NCBI RefSeq assembly: GCF_000714435.1
Contig: NZ_JJMW01000058.1
Span: 1-64,000 of the forward strand
Source: Exiguobacterium alkaliphilum 12/1
Lineage (GTDB): Bacteria > Bacillota > Bacilli > Exiguobacteriales > Exiguobacteriaceae
Length of the DNA: 64,000 nucleotides
Direction of reading: 5' to 3'
Shown: positions 41,621-49,828 of the stretch, piece by piece
How the letters are laid out: each line of letters starts with the position of its first letter
How positions within the stretch are numbered: position 1 is the first letter of the stretch
Made by a program: the position numbers and the translations under genes
Notes under the pieces: generated by a model
The model's input: only the letters and a program-made list of their open reading frames with translations
Databases searched by the model: none
Told to the model about the DNA's origin: nothing

Positions 41621-43117
41621 TCATAACTCGACACGTTCGAGTCCGTCCTCTCCGAACTTGCGGTCGAGTTGGTCATGGCGATACGTCGAGGCGAGGACGT
41701 ATAACAAGTCGCCCGGCTCGATTTTCGTCTGTCCGGTCGGTGGGATGAGGTAGTCCTGACGCACGATCGCATTCACGACCGTATTCGGTGGAAGCGTGAT
41801 GTCGGCGAGCGTCTTCCCGATCATCGAAGACTCTTCTGTCGCGACATACGGGACGAGTTGGTGCTGCGATTGTTTGCTTGAGACGAGCGCAATCGAGTAC
41901 GGGGACCGAATCTTATCTGGTCCAAGTAAGTCGAGTTTTGTGGCGAGCGGCATGAGCGTCGTCCCTTGAATCAATGCACTCGTTACGACGACGAAGAAGA
42001 CGGCGTTGAAGATGAGCTGGCTGTTGTCGATCCCAGCGATGAGCGGGAATGTCGCAAGGACGATTGGGACCGCTCCCTTTAATCCGGCCCATGAGATGAA
42101 CAGTTTCTCTTTATGATTGAACGCCATGCCGATTGTCGACAAGTAGACGGCGATTGGACGTGCGACAAACATGAGAATGAACGAAATGAGCAACCCTTTC
42201 CAGATGAGTTCAGGGTCGAGCAACTGTTTCGGGAAGACGAGCAACCCGAGGATGACGAACATGATGATTTGCATAATCCAGGCGAGCGCCTCGGAGAATT
42301 GGACAATCGTCACTTCGTGGGCCGTATGGGCGTTTCCGACGATCATCGCGGCGATATAGACGGCGAGTAGTCCGCTACCTGCAAAGTATGCGGCGGCACC
42401 GTATGTCATAAACGCCATCGAAATCATGAGAACCGCGTGCAAGCCACTCGAATCGAGTTTTAGATGGTTCAACATGAGTCGTGACACGTTTCCTAACACA
42501 TAACCGAGCAATGCACCGACAATGATTTGCAAGATGAACATCCAAATCCCATCCCAGATTGTCGTATCAGGCTTCATCATGAAATCAAGAGCGAGAATCG
42601 TCAAAAACATCGCCATCGGGTCGTTCGTGCCGGACTCGGCTTCGAGTGTCGCACCAACGTTCGGTGCAATGTTCTTTCCTTTGAAGGCGGCGAAGACGGC
42701 CGCAGCATCGGTTGAACCGATAATGGCGCCAAACAGGAAAGCTTCAATCCAATCGAAACCGAATACGAAACGAACGGCAACCGCGACGACACCGGTCGTG
42801 AGCAAGACACCGATTGTTGCGAGCGAGGCAGACGGGGCGAGGACGCTACGAATCGAGGACCATTTCGTCTGCAGTCCCCCTTCAAACAAGATGACGATGA
42901 GCGCCGCGACCCCAATCATTTGGGCGAGACCTGTGTTGTCGAAGAAGATGAGACCTGTGATATCACTACCGATCACCATGCCGATTCCCATAAACAAAAT
43001 CAGGGCGGGGAGACCGAAACGGGTTGACACGCGCGTGGCGAGAACACCTGCGACAAGGAGCAGGCCGAACAATAAAATCAAACTATCCGTACTTAAAACC
43101 GAACCATTCAAACACAT
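41621..43117 (-). CDS. Potassium/sodium-proton antiporter, NhaP2/CPA1 type with RCK_C domain
   Basis: About 498 residues: 12 or 13 helices (about 10-395) with FEGGLQTKW, GSTDAAAVFAAF and ESGTNDPMAMFL, the CPA1 ion-binding region, then a C-terminal TrkA_C/RCK_C domain (about 410-490). It exchanges potassium or sodium for protons. The start is ambiguous: ATG 43117 lies only 4 bases after AAGGA, and TTG 43111 has a longer 10-base spacing; the upstream extension to 43165 is unlikely. Confidence 0.88.
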   Translation of the reverse strand: MCLNGSVLSTDSLILLFGLLLVAGVLATRVSTRFGLPALILFMGIGMVIGSDITGLIFFDNTGLAQMIGVAALIVILFEGGLQTKWSSIRSVLAPSASLATIGVLLTTGVVAVAVRFVFGFDWIEAFLFGAIIGSTDAAAVFAAFKGKNIAPNVGATLEAESGTNDPMAMFLTILALDFMMKPDTTIWDGIWMFILQIIVGALLGYVLGNVSRLMLNHLKLDSSGLHAVLMISMAFMTYGAAAYFAGSGLLAVYIAAMIVGNAHTAHEVTIVQFSEALAWIMQIIMFVILGLLVFPKQLLDPELIWKGLLISFILMFVARPIAVYLSTIGMAFNHKEKLFISWAGLKGAVPIVLATFPLIAGIDNSQLIFNAVFFVVVTSALIQGTTLMPLATKLDLLGPDKIRSPYSIALVSSKQSQHQLVPYVATEESSMIGKTLADITLPPNTVVNAIVRQDYLIPPTGQTKIEPGDLLYVLASTYRHDQLDRKFGEDGLERVEL

Positions 43118-43276
43118 CACTTCCTTATAAATTTTGTCGCTTTTCCCAATTATTATTAGGTTCATTATACCATGAAATCGTTATAAAATAAGAAATAACG
43201 CATCTATAGTTATGCGCATTGGAATAATCAGATATAGCATGGTAAAGTGAGGATACGAAAAAAAGGGGAGGTACGT

Positions 43277-44212
43277 ATGGCTAAAATTCATGTGTTACAC
43301 GAAAACAATGAGTGGACGAACCACCTCGTCAAACGACTCGACGAGTTGGCGTTACCGTATGAGTTATGGCATTTAGACGAAGGGATGGTCGACATCGAGG
43401 CGACGCCGCCCGAAGGGGTGTTCTACAATCGGATGAGCGCCTCCTCCCACACACGGGGGCATCGTTACGCGCCTGAGTTGACGGAAGGGGTGCTCGCTTG
43501 GCTCGAGGCGAACAATCGGACCGTCTTTAACGGGACGCGCGCCATCCGTCTCGAAGTGAGTAAAGTGAATCAATACACGGCGCTTCGACGCGAAGGGATT
43601 CGTGTTCCGAAGACGATTGCGGCAGTCGGCAAAGCGCAAATCATGAACGCGGCGGAGACGCTCGGGATGACCCCGTTCATCACGAAACATAACCGGGCAG
43701 GGAAAGGGCTCGGTGTCCAACTGTTCCATTCGATTGAGGCGCTACGTGAGTATGTATATGGACCAACTTTTGAAGACTCGGTCGATGGCATCACGTTGAT
43801 TCAACAGTACATCGAGGCGCCGCAGCCGTTCATCACGCGTTGCGAATTTATCGGTGGCAAATTTGTCTACGCGGTGCGCGTCGACACATCGGAAGGGTTT
43901 GAATTGTGCCCGGCGGACGCGTGCTCGATTGAGGATCAGTTCTGCCCGGTCGGCGAGACACCACCGGCGAAGTTTGAGATTGTCGAAGGGTTTACGCATC
44001 CGATTCTTGCGCAGCTCGAGGCGTTCCTCGCGGCGAATGAGATCGCCGTCGCCGGCATCGAGATTATCGAGGACCGAGACGGAAACGTTTACGCCTACGA
44101 TGTGAACACGAACACGAACTATAACTCCGACGCCGAGGCGAAGGCGGGCACGTATGGCATGCTCGAACTCGCGACGTTCCTCGGGGATGCGCTTCATGCG
44201 AAGACAAAATAA
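43277..44212 (+). CDS. RimK-like ATP-grasp ligase
   Basis: 311 residues with an ATP-grasp fold: a substrate-binding N-terminal part (KIHVLHENNEWTNHLVKRL), a middle part with FITKHNRAGKGLGVQLF (ATP lid, about 147-163), and metal-binding AVAGIEII and YAYDVNTNTNYN near the end. Such ligases form an amide bond using an acyl-phosphate; the substrates are unknown. The start is ATG 43277 with GGGGAGG 5 bases ahead. A promoter TTGGAA / TAAAGT lies upstream. Single gene, convergent with the 48-residue gene. Confidence 0.82.
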   Translation: MAKIHVLHENNEWTNHLVKRLDELALPYELWHLDEGMVDIEATPPEGVFYNRMSASSHTRGHRYAPELTEGVLAWLEANNRTVFNGTRAIRLEVSKVNQYTALRREGIRVPKTIAAVGKAQIMNAAETLGMTPFITKHNRAGKGLGVQLFHSIEALREYVYGPTFEDSVDGITLIQQYIEAPQPFITRCEFIGGKFVYAVRVDTSEGFELCPADACSIEDQFCPVGETPPAKFEIVEGFTHPILAQLEAFLAANEIAVAGIEIIEDRDGNVYAYDVNTNTNYNSDAEAKAGTYGMLELATFLGDALHAKTK

Positions 44213-44245
44213 AGGGTCAGGCTTTCGCCTGACCCTTTCGCTGTG
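44213..44245. terminator. hairpin shared by convergent genes
   Basis: AAAGGGTCAGG and CCTGACCCTTT (44211-44238) around CTTTCG. The stop codon of the small minus-strand gene lies in one arm. Confidence 0.75.
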
Positions 44246-44363
44246 TATGTTTTAATTGTTGTTCAAATCGAAGTTGGACTAGCTCGGCAGTCGGTGCCAT
44301 TCGCTCAATAAACGAATCTAAACGTTCCGCAGTGTCTCGATCTGATTCCTTGAACACGCGCAT
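44217..44363 (-). CDS. 48-residue hypothetical protein downstream of hemQ
   Basis: Below usual length cut-offs. ATG 44363 has GAGGTG 8 bases ahead. The product is a charged helix-rich peptide (RVFKESDRDTAERLDSFIER, then LVQLRFEQQLKHTQRKG) with a basic end, no membrane segment and no family I know. Its stop lies in the shared terminator. It follows hemQ on the same strand by 82 bases, with a cre-like sequence in between, so it may be co-transcribed or have its own promoter. Confidence 0.6.
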   Translation of the reverse strand: MRVFKESDRDTAERLDSFIERMAPTAELVQLRFEQQLKHTQRKGQAKA

Positions 44364-44420
44364 CGTTGTTCACCTCATTGATCATTATTTATGGAGTTGC
44401 CTCTATAAACAAAGATTCCC

Positions 44421-44436
44421 AAGTGAACGTTTGCAT
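44421..44436. promoter_or_regulatory. cre-like sequence after hemQ
   Basis: AAGTGAACGTTTGCAT matches the cre consensus at about 14 of 16 positions, including the central CG. It lies between hemQ and the 48-residue gene, in reverse orientation to the consensus. Confidence 0.4.
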
Positions 44437-44445
44437 AAACCTCGA

Positions 44446-45225
44446 TTACCCGAGGAATGTGCCGAGTTCTTCTTTTGGTAAGATGTTCCCGACGTAGAAG
44501 TCACCGAACTCGCCATACTTGGCACTGACTTCGTCAAAGCGCATCTCATAAACGATTTTCTTGAACTGGAGGGAGTCTTCGGCAAACAACGTGACGCCCC
44601 ATTCCCAGCCGTCGAACCCAGTCGAGCCGCCGATGAACTGTTGGATCTTGCCGGCGTAGCTGCGGCCGATCATACTGTGGCGGTACATGAGATCTTTCCG
44701 CTCATCCATCGACAACGTATACCAGTTGTCGCCGTCGCGGCGGGCCTTGCTCATCGGATAGAAGCAAACATGCGCCGTTTTCGGGAGCGTCGGGTAGAGA
44801 CGCGACCGGATGTGCGGGTTCTCGTATGGATCCCCGTCTCCTGAACCTCGGTACATCCCGAGTTCGATGACCGAGACGTACGAGTACGAAGGAATCATAT
44901 AATCGTAGAGTCTCGTCTTCCGGAGCGCGAGTTCGACTTGTTCAAGTTCTTTGAACGTCGGACGGAGTACCATCAAGACAACGTCCGCCTTTTGTCCGAG
45001 AATCGAGTAAAACGCATGGCTCCCTTCTTCGCGCGCCTCCACGTCCTCGAGCGAGGCAAGGAAAGCAACGAACTCGTCAATCATCTCTTGGCGAGCAGTC
45101 GCATCAACGGTTTTTAAACGGGTCCAATCAATCGTACGGAAATCATGGAGCGTATACCAGCCATCCAAAGTGGCGGCGGCATGCTGTGTCTCTGTAGTGG
45201 GTGTTGGTGCAGGGCGTTCAGACAT
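44446..45225 (-). CDS. hemQ: Coproheme decarboxylase HemQ
   Basis: A 259-residue chlorite-dismutase-family protein. HVCFYPMSKARRDGDNWY contains the catalytic Tyr of HemQ, and LMYRHSMIGRSYAGKI the proximal heme His (about 179). HemQ converts coproheme to heme b in Gram-positive bacteria, the last step of the coproporphyrin-dependent pathway. TGAAAGGAG precedes ATG 45225. A large Rex/Crp-type palindrome lies about 80-100 bases upstream, shared with pta. Confidence 0.95.
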   Translation of the reverse strand: MSERPAPTPTTETQHAAATLDGWYTLHDFRTIDWTRLKTVDATARQEMIDEFVAFLASLEDVEAREEGSHAFYSILGQKADVVLMVLRPTFKELEQVELALRKTRLYDYMIPSYSYVSVIELGMYRGSGDGDPYENPHIRSRLYPTLPKTAHVCFYPMSKARRDGDNWYTLSMDERKDLMYRHSMIGRSYAGKIQQFIGGSTGFDGWEWGVTLFAEDSLQFKKIVYEMRFDEVSAKYGEFGDFYVGNILPKEELGTFLG

Positions 45226-45301
45226 AAAAAAACTCCTTTCAGGAACTTAGGCTTCGCTGTTTATTTTACCATAGTCGCTTCACGGCCTGGCAAGTTTGAC
45301 G

Positions 45302-45327
45302 TCACGTGTGAGCGTAATCACACGTGA
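45302..45327. promoter_or_regulatory. 26-bp perfect palindrome with exact TGTGA-N6-TCACA core
   Basis: TCACGTGTGA (45302-45311), GCGTAA, TCACACGTGA (45318-45327). The core TGTGAGCGTAATCACA is an exact Crp/Fnr-family consensus and a Rex-like half-site pair. It lies between divergent hemQ and pta. Two possible -10 elements for pta (45414-45419 and 45483-45488, both TATAAT) are downstream. The 334-base gap holds nothing else I can name. Confidence 0.75.
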
Positions 45328-45559
45328 GACCGGGTAAAGGGAAGACGACACAAAAAAAGAAAACGGCTTCACATCTACCTGTATCAGTCATTTCTGTTTG
45401 ACTGTTCTATTCGTATAATGATTGATTTCAAGCGATTTATGACGAAACGGGCAGAATAGTTTATTTTAAAAAAGGTCCTGTGTATAATTGAAATCGCATA
45501 AAGATAACAGTCGGTCACAAAAACGTGACACTTACTTCAAAAAAAGGGGTTCATTCGTT

Positions 45560-46549
45560 ATGAAACTATTTGATACGTTGAAACAAAAAGTCAGCCCAAT
45601 CCGTCCTACAATCGTCTTGCCAGAAGGTGTCGACGAGCGTGTGCTCGGCGCCGCGGTCCGTTTGAAGAACGACGGCATGGTCGAACCGATTGTCATCGGA
45701 CCAAAAGCTGAACTAGAAGCGGTCGCGACGAAGCACGGCTTTGACATTTCGCAGTTGACGCAATACGATCCGGCAACGTATGAAGACATCGAGACGCTCG
45801 TCGAAGCGTTCGTCGCGCGTCGTAAAGGCAAAGCGACACCAGAACAGGCTCGCGAATTGTTGACGTCTGACGTGAACTACTTCGGGACGATGCTCGTCCA
45901 CACAGGCAAGGCAGAAGGTCTCGTCTCGGGTGCGATGCACGCGACAGCGGACACGGTCCGTCCGGCCCTTCAAATCATCAAGATGCAAGAAGGTATTAAG
46001 AAGACGTCTGGCGTATTCATTATGGTACGCGACAACGAGCAGTATGTCTTCTCAGACTGTGCGATCAACATCGCCCCGGACGCGGCCGACCTCGCGGAGA
46101 ATGCGTACTTGTCAGCTTTGACGGCGAAGACGTTCGGCATCGAGCCACAAGTCGCGCTCCTCAGCTTCTCGACGAAAGGTTCAGCGAAGTCGCCTGAAAC
46201 CGAGAAAGTCATCGAAGCGACACGTCTCGCGAAAGAGAAGGCTCCTAACCTTCCAATCGACGGTGAGCTTCAGTTTGATGCCGCGTTCGTCCCGAGCGTC
46301 GCAGCGAAGAAGGCACCGGGCTCTGACGTGGCCGGTAACGCCAACGTCTTCGTCTTCCCGAGCCTTGAAGCCGGGAACATCGGCTACAAGATGGTTCAAC
46401 GTTTCGGCGGGTTCGAAGCGATCGGACCAATCCTTCAAGGACTCAACAAGCCGGTCAACGACTTGTCGCGCGGCTGTAACGAAGAAGATGTCTATAAATT
46501 GACGCTCATCACAGCAGCACAAGCCATCGACGAACGCAACGAAGCGTAA
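45560..46549 (+). CDS. pta: Phosphate acetyltransferase
   Basis: A 329-residue enzyme interconverting acetyl-CoA and acetyl phosphate, the gate to acetate overflow and ATP formation with AckA. LPEGVDERVLGAAVRL at the start, GLVSGAMHATADTVRPALQI (about 120), and ANVFVFPSLEAGNIGYKMVQRFGG toward the end are family motifs. The start is ATG 45560 (AAGGGG upstream) rather than the upstream ATG at 45488, which overlaps the -10. ackA is not in the window. Followed by a strong terminator. Confidence 0.96.
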   Translation: MKLFDTLKQKVSPIRPTIVLPEGVDERVLGAAVRLKNDGMVEPIVIGPKAELEAVATKHGFDISQLTQYDPATYEDIETLVEAFVARRKGKATPEQARELLTSDVNYFGTMLVHTGKAEGLVSGAMHATADTVRPALQIIKMQEGIKKTSGVFIMVRDNEQYVFSDCAINIAPDAADLAENAYLSALTAKTFGIEPQVALLSFSTKGSAKSPETEKVIEATRLAKEKAPNLPIDGELQFDAAFVPSVAAKKAPGSDVAGNANVFVFPSLEAGNIGYKMVQRFGGFEAIGPILQGLNKPVNDLSRGCNEEDVYKLTLITAAQAIDERNEA

Positions 46550-46554
46550 GTCAA

Positions 46555-46587
46555 AAAGCATCCTTCCTGAGCGGAGGATGCTTTTTT
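46555..46587 (+). terminator. terminator of pta
   Basis: AAGCATCCT (46557-46564 region) with AGGATGCTT (46575-46583), then a T run. Confidence 0.9.
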
Positions 46588-46663
46588 CAGGAGCAAGAAG
46601 CGTTTGTATGAAGAAAGTCTGAGGTAAACTAGTAGAGGATAACATTGAAAAGGGGGAACCAAT

Positions 46664-46963
46664 ATGCAACATATCCATGCAACCGAATTACGTGAGAAGC
46701 TCGAGAACGGCGAATCGCTCCACATCATCGACGTACGCGAACAAGACGAGTATGACGCAGGTCACATCCCGCACGTCCCGCTCTATCCGCTGTCCGAGTT
46801 CCCGGAAGTGACGGAGAAGCTCGCCAAGGACAACGTCTATCACATCATCTGTCGTTCGGGCGGCCGCAGCGTGACAGCAGGCGACTATTTGGAGTCTCAA
46901 GGTTATAAGGTCGTCAACGTCGAGGGCGGTATGCTCGCCTGGGACGGTGACATCGAAGCGTGA
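46664..46963 (+). CDS. Single-domain rhodanese
   Basis: A 99-residue soluble rhodanese: LHIIDVREQDEYDAGHI, then the active-site loop CRSGGRSVTAG (Cys about 65) and VVNVEGGMLAWDG. It transfers persulfide sulfur. AAGGGGGAACC precedes ATG 46664. Its stop codon shares a base with the start of the next small membrane gene (TGATG), so the two are translationally coupled. Confidence 0.88.
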   Translation: MQHIHATELREKLENGESLHIIDVREQDEYDAGHIPHVPLYPLSEFPEVTEKLAKDNVYHIICRSGGRSVTAGDYLESQGYKVVNVEGGMLAWDGDIEA

Positions 46964-47127
46964 TGCTTGAGAATCCATGGGTCGTCATTCCACTCCTTAT
47001 CGCGCTGTATTTGACCGTGTACGCGTTCGTCAAACGGCTCGATTGGGCCAAATGGCGTCTCGTCTGGGCGGTATGGGTCATCTTGATTGTGATTTTGTTG
47101 ACGATTCGGCTCATCCGGAGCCTATGA
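46963..47127 (+). CDS. 54-residue membrane protein coupled to the rhodanese
   Basis: Below usual length cut-offs. ATG 46963 uses the last A of the rhodanese stop codon. Two helices are clear: about residues 6-23 (WVVIPLLIALYLTVYAFV) and 33-48 (VWAVWVILIVILLTI), with a positive loop KRLDWAKWR between and IRLIRSL at the end. A terminator follows immediately. Coupling suggests it docks the rhodanese at the membrane or passes sulfur species; this is inference only. Confidence 0.8.
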   Translation: MLENPWVVIPLLIALYLTVYAFVKRLDWAKWRLVWAVWVILIVILLTIRLIRSL

Positions 47128-47168
47128 AAAACGAGTGAAGCCGATGGGGCTTCACTCGTTTTTTTTAG
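47127..47168. terminator. bidirectional terminator (54-residue gene / folE2)
   Basis: AACGAGTGAAGCC and GGCTTCACTCGTT arms around GATGG, with T runs both ways. It overlaps the folE2 stop. Confidence 0.9.
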
Positions 47169-48073
47169 TTCTCGCGCTTATCGAACGTGATCGAGGCGAT
47201 CGCGTCGTGTTGGTGAATCGATTCTTCGTTCCGGCACTCGACGAAGAAGTTGACGACTTGTTTCATCTCATACAAATCGGCTGCGATCAAACGGACCATG
47301 TCTTCGACGAAGCGTGGGTTCTCGTAAGCGATCTCTGTCGCGCGCTTCTCGTCTGGACGTTTGAGGACAGGGTGAAGCGGTGCTGAGGCGTTTGACTCGG
47401 CTGCATCGAGCAACGCGACGCGCCAGTCGAAACCGTCGAGCGATGTCTCGTCGAGGCCGGCCTCGATCGTGATGTAGCCGCGTTGGTTGTGGGCACTGTA
47501 TTCACTGATTTCTTTTGAGCATGGGCAGAGCGTTGTCACGTTGATGACGAGCCCGACCGTGACGCTCGCTGTGCCGGTTTCGAGGTTATACGACACGCGG
47601 TGCATGACGTCGGCGTTCATAAGCCCGCTGAGACCGGTCGCCGGTGCTTTTCGGCTGAAGAACCACGGGTAGCGGATTGTGAGCTGACCTTCCGTTTGTT
47701 CCATCCGCTCGGCAAGTTCTTGCGCGAACTCGATGAGCGACGCGTTCGATACGGTCCAACCTTGGTTATGGTATGCGTCGAGTTGCTCGGTGAGACGCGA
47801 CATGTTGATGCCTTTCCGGTCTTGGACGAGTGACGTCGTCAATTCAAACGTCGCGACCGTCGCTTGAATCCCGTCCGGCGTCTCGATGTTGACCGGGTGC
47901 TTTACGTTTGAGATGCCGACGCTGTCGAGCGCGAACAAGAAGTTTTTTGGTGTGTTTTGTAGATCGACCATTTTATCTTTTTCTGTCGGTTTCGTTCCTT
48001 TGATCGGTGGGACCGAACCGAATAATTTATGTCGTTCTGCTTTAGTAGGTAAAGCGACATGGCTTGTAGACAT
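47165..48073 (-). CDS. folE2: GTP cyclohydrolase FolE2 (type IB)
   Basis: A 302-residue enzyme making dihydroneopterin triphosphate from GTP for folate synthesis. LCPCSKEISEYSAHNQRG (about 150-167) carries the metal Cys and His typical of the IB type, and RYPWFFSRKAPATG follows family pattern. FolE2 often replaces zinc-dependent FolE when zinc is scarce, but I found no Zur box upstream. The start is ATG 48073 with AAAGGAG ahead; the frame to 48160 is leader. Confidence 0.95.
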   Translation of the reverse strand: MSTSHVALPTKAERHKLFGSVPPIKGTKPTEKDKMVDLQNTPKNFLFALDSVGISNVKHPVNIETPDGIQATVATFELTTSLVQDRKGINMSRLTEQLDAYHNQGWTVSNASLIEFAQELAERMEQTEGQLTIRYPWFFSRKAPATGLSGLMNADVMHRVSYNLETGTASVTVGLVINVTTLCPCSKEISEYSAHNQRGYITIEAGLDETSLDGFDWRVALLDAAESNASAPLHPVLKRPDEKRATEIAYENPRFVEDMVRLIAADLYEMKQVVNFFVECRNEESIHQHDAIASITFDKREN

Positions 48074-48193
48074 AATCGGATTCTCCTTTTTGAGAGGGTG
48101 GGGACCACCACTCGTTCTTGTTAGGATTTTATCACGAAACGTACGTGAACCGGGTATCAATTTGCTCTAGGAACATGCTTTGAACCTGTTTTT

Positions 48194-48255
48194 AGTGAGA
48201 AACTTCATAGTGTGAAAAAATAACGATTGCTTTTAAAAAGAAATCGGAATAGAAT
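48194..48255 (+). promoter_or_regulatory. terC promoter and weak Rex/Crp-like dyad
   Basis: TTGCTT (48227-48232), 17 bases, TAGAAT (48250-48255). AGTGAGAAACTTCATA (48194-48209) fits TGTGA-N6-TCACA with two mismatches and would be centred near -60 of the expected start. The dyad is weak. Confidence 0.5.
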
Positions 48256-48326
48256 GTTCTCGTGAACTTAAAAAAAACAGTCACTATTAAATATGAAGGA
48301 ACACAACAAAAAGGAGATGGATTTAC

Positions 48327-49157
48327 ATGGATTGGCAGTTAATTCTGCAGTATGCTTGGATTGTCGTCGTCCTCATCGGTCTTGAAGGGCTATTATCTGC
48401 AGACAATGCGCTCGTCTTGGCTGTCATGGTCAAACATTTGCCGCGCACGGAACAAAAGAAAGCATTGTTCTACGGCTTGCTTGGAGCGTTCGTATTCCGC
48501 TTCCTCGCACTGTTCCTTATCTCATTCTTAATCAACGTCTGGCAAGTGCAGGCGCTCGGGGCCCTCTATTTGATTGGGATGAGTGCGAGACATCTGTATA
48601 TGACGTACAAGGCGCGCCACATGGCGCCGCATCAAGACCTGGCGGCAGAGGCGAAAGCCGAGACGGCCGTCACCGAGAAACCGGTCTCGCGCAAAGAGTT
48701 TTGGTGGACGGTCGCGAAAGTCGAGTTCGCGGACATCGCCTTTGCGGTCGACTCGATTTTGGCGGCGGTCGCGCTCGCGGTCAGTCTTCCGGCGCTCGGT
48801 CTCGGTGAAATTGGTGGCATCGACTCCGGTCAGTTCTTCGTCGTCTTGCTCGGTGGTCTCATCGGTGTCGTCTTAATGCGTTTCGCCGCACGAATCTTCG
48901 TGAAACTGTTGCACCAGCGTCCGACGCTCGAGACAGCAGCCTTCATCATCGTCGGTTGGGTCGGGGTGAAGCTGACGGTTCTCGTCTTGGAGCACGAAGG
49001 CTTCAAACGGTTAATCGAAGGAACACCGATCGAATTCATCGGACTCCCGCACGGGTTCGTCCACTCGACCGGTTGGACGCTCTTCTTCTGGTCGGTCATG
49101 GTCGCCATTGCCCTTTGGGGTTGGTTCTCTTCGAAACCGTCGGCGGTCAAGCATTGA
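48327..49157 (+). CDS. TerC-family membrane protein
   Basis: 276 residues, seven or more helices. GLEGLLSADNALVLAVMVKHLP (about 14-35) and EFADIAFAVDSILAAVAL (about 134-151) carry the paired Asp residues of TerC proteins. Family members YkoY/YceF of Bacillus load manganese onto exoenzymes or export it. I saw no yybP-ykoY manganese riboswitch in the leader. AAAGGAG precedes ATG 48327. Single gene. Confidence 0.9.
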   Translation: MDWQLILQYAWIVVVLIGLEGLLSADNALVLAVMVKHLPRTEQKKALFYGLLGAFVFRFLALFLISFLINVWQVQALGALYLIGMSARHLYMTYKARHMAPHQDLAAEAKAETAVTEKPVSRKEFWWTVAKVEFADIAFAVDSILAAVALAVSLPALGLGEIGGIDSGQFFVVLLGGLIGVVLMRFAARIFVKLLHQRPTLETAAFIIVGWVGVKLTVLVLEHEGFKRLIEGTPIEFIGLPHGFVHSTGWTLFFWSVMVAIALWGWFSSKPSAVKH

Positions 49158-49160
49158 GTC

Positions 49161-49193
49161 AACATGTGTCTCTTCGGAGGCACATGTTTTTTG
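49161..49193 (+). terminator. terminator of the terC-like gene
   Basis: AACATGTG and CACATGTT arms with an inner TCTCTTCGGAGG stem-loop, then a T run. Confidence 0.88.
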
Positions 49194-49218
49194 TTTGATC
49201 GTTTCATGACCGGGTATG

Positions 49219-49245
49219 TATCAAATAGATAGTATCTTTTTGATA
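49219..49245 (+). promoter_or_regulatory. 27-bp near-perfect palindrome, probable PadR operator
   Basis: TATCAAATAGATA (49219-49231), G, TATCTTTTTGATA (49233-49245): arms match at 12 of 13 bases. It ends 13 bases before the padR start and overlaps its ribosome binding region, so self-repression is likely. Confidence 0.7.
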
Positions 49246-49258
49246 TAGGAGATGACGC

Positions 49259-49828
49259 ATGCCACGCGAAAACTCGACACGATATGCCCTGTTAGGATTA
49301 TTGACGACATCTTGCCGGACCGGTTATGAGATGAAGCAGATGATTGATCACAGCTTAAACCACTTTTGGAAAATTAGCTTCGGGCAAGTTTATCCGACGT
49401 TAAAAGCGTTAGAACAAGACGGGCTGATTGTACTGTCAAATGAAGAAGACGATCGAAAAGCGTATGAACTGACCGAGTCAGGCGAGACAGAGTTACGTCG
49501 TTGGCTCGAGGAGAAGCCGGAAGAACTACCGGTTCAACGAAATGAACTGTTGCTTAAACTGTTCTTTGCGAGACACGAACCTTTAGAAGAAACGATTGAA
49601 AAGATTACCCATCATGAAGCGTTATTACGTGGACGATTGGAGACGTATGAAGCGATTGAGACGATGATTCGCTCGAGCGAAACACAGTCACCGGACGCGA
49701 TGTATTGGCTGATGACGCTTGACTATGGAAAGACTCAGACCCGTGCCCTCATCGAATGGTGTGAACGGACAGTGCGGATGATTGAAGGGGGAACAGACGA
49801 TGAAACGGAAAATGGCCGTACCGAATGA
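49259..49828 (+). CDS. PadR-family transcriptional regulator
   Basis: 189 residues: PadR winged helix (about 8-80, RYALLGLLTTSCRTGYEMKQMI and FGQVYPTLKALEQDGLI) and an alpha-helical C-terminal dimerisation domain (Vir_act_alpha_C type). Probably represses itself and the DUF4188 gene it overlaps by 29 bases, through the 27-bp palindrome. The inducer is unknown. AGGAGATGACGC precedes ATG 49259. Confidence 0.88.
   Translation: MPRENSTRYALLGLLTTSCRTGYEMKQMIDHSLNHFWKISFGQVYPTLKALEQDGLIVLSNEEDDRKAYELTESGETELRRWLEEKPEELPVQRNELLLKLFFARHEPLEETIEKITHHEALLRGRLETYEAIETMIRSSETQSPDAMYWLMTLDYGKTQTRALIEWCERTVRMIEGGTDDETENGRTE

Noticed and set aside
48162-48326. yybP-ykoY manganese riboswitch before the TerC gene
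   Set aside because: The leader is short and AT-rich, and I could not find the conserved loops.
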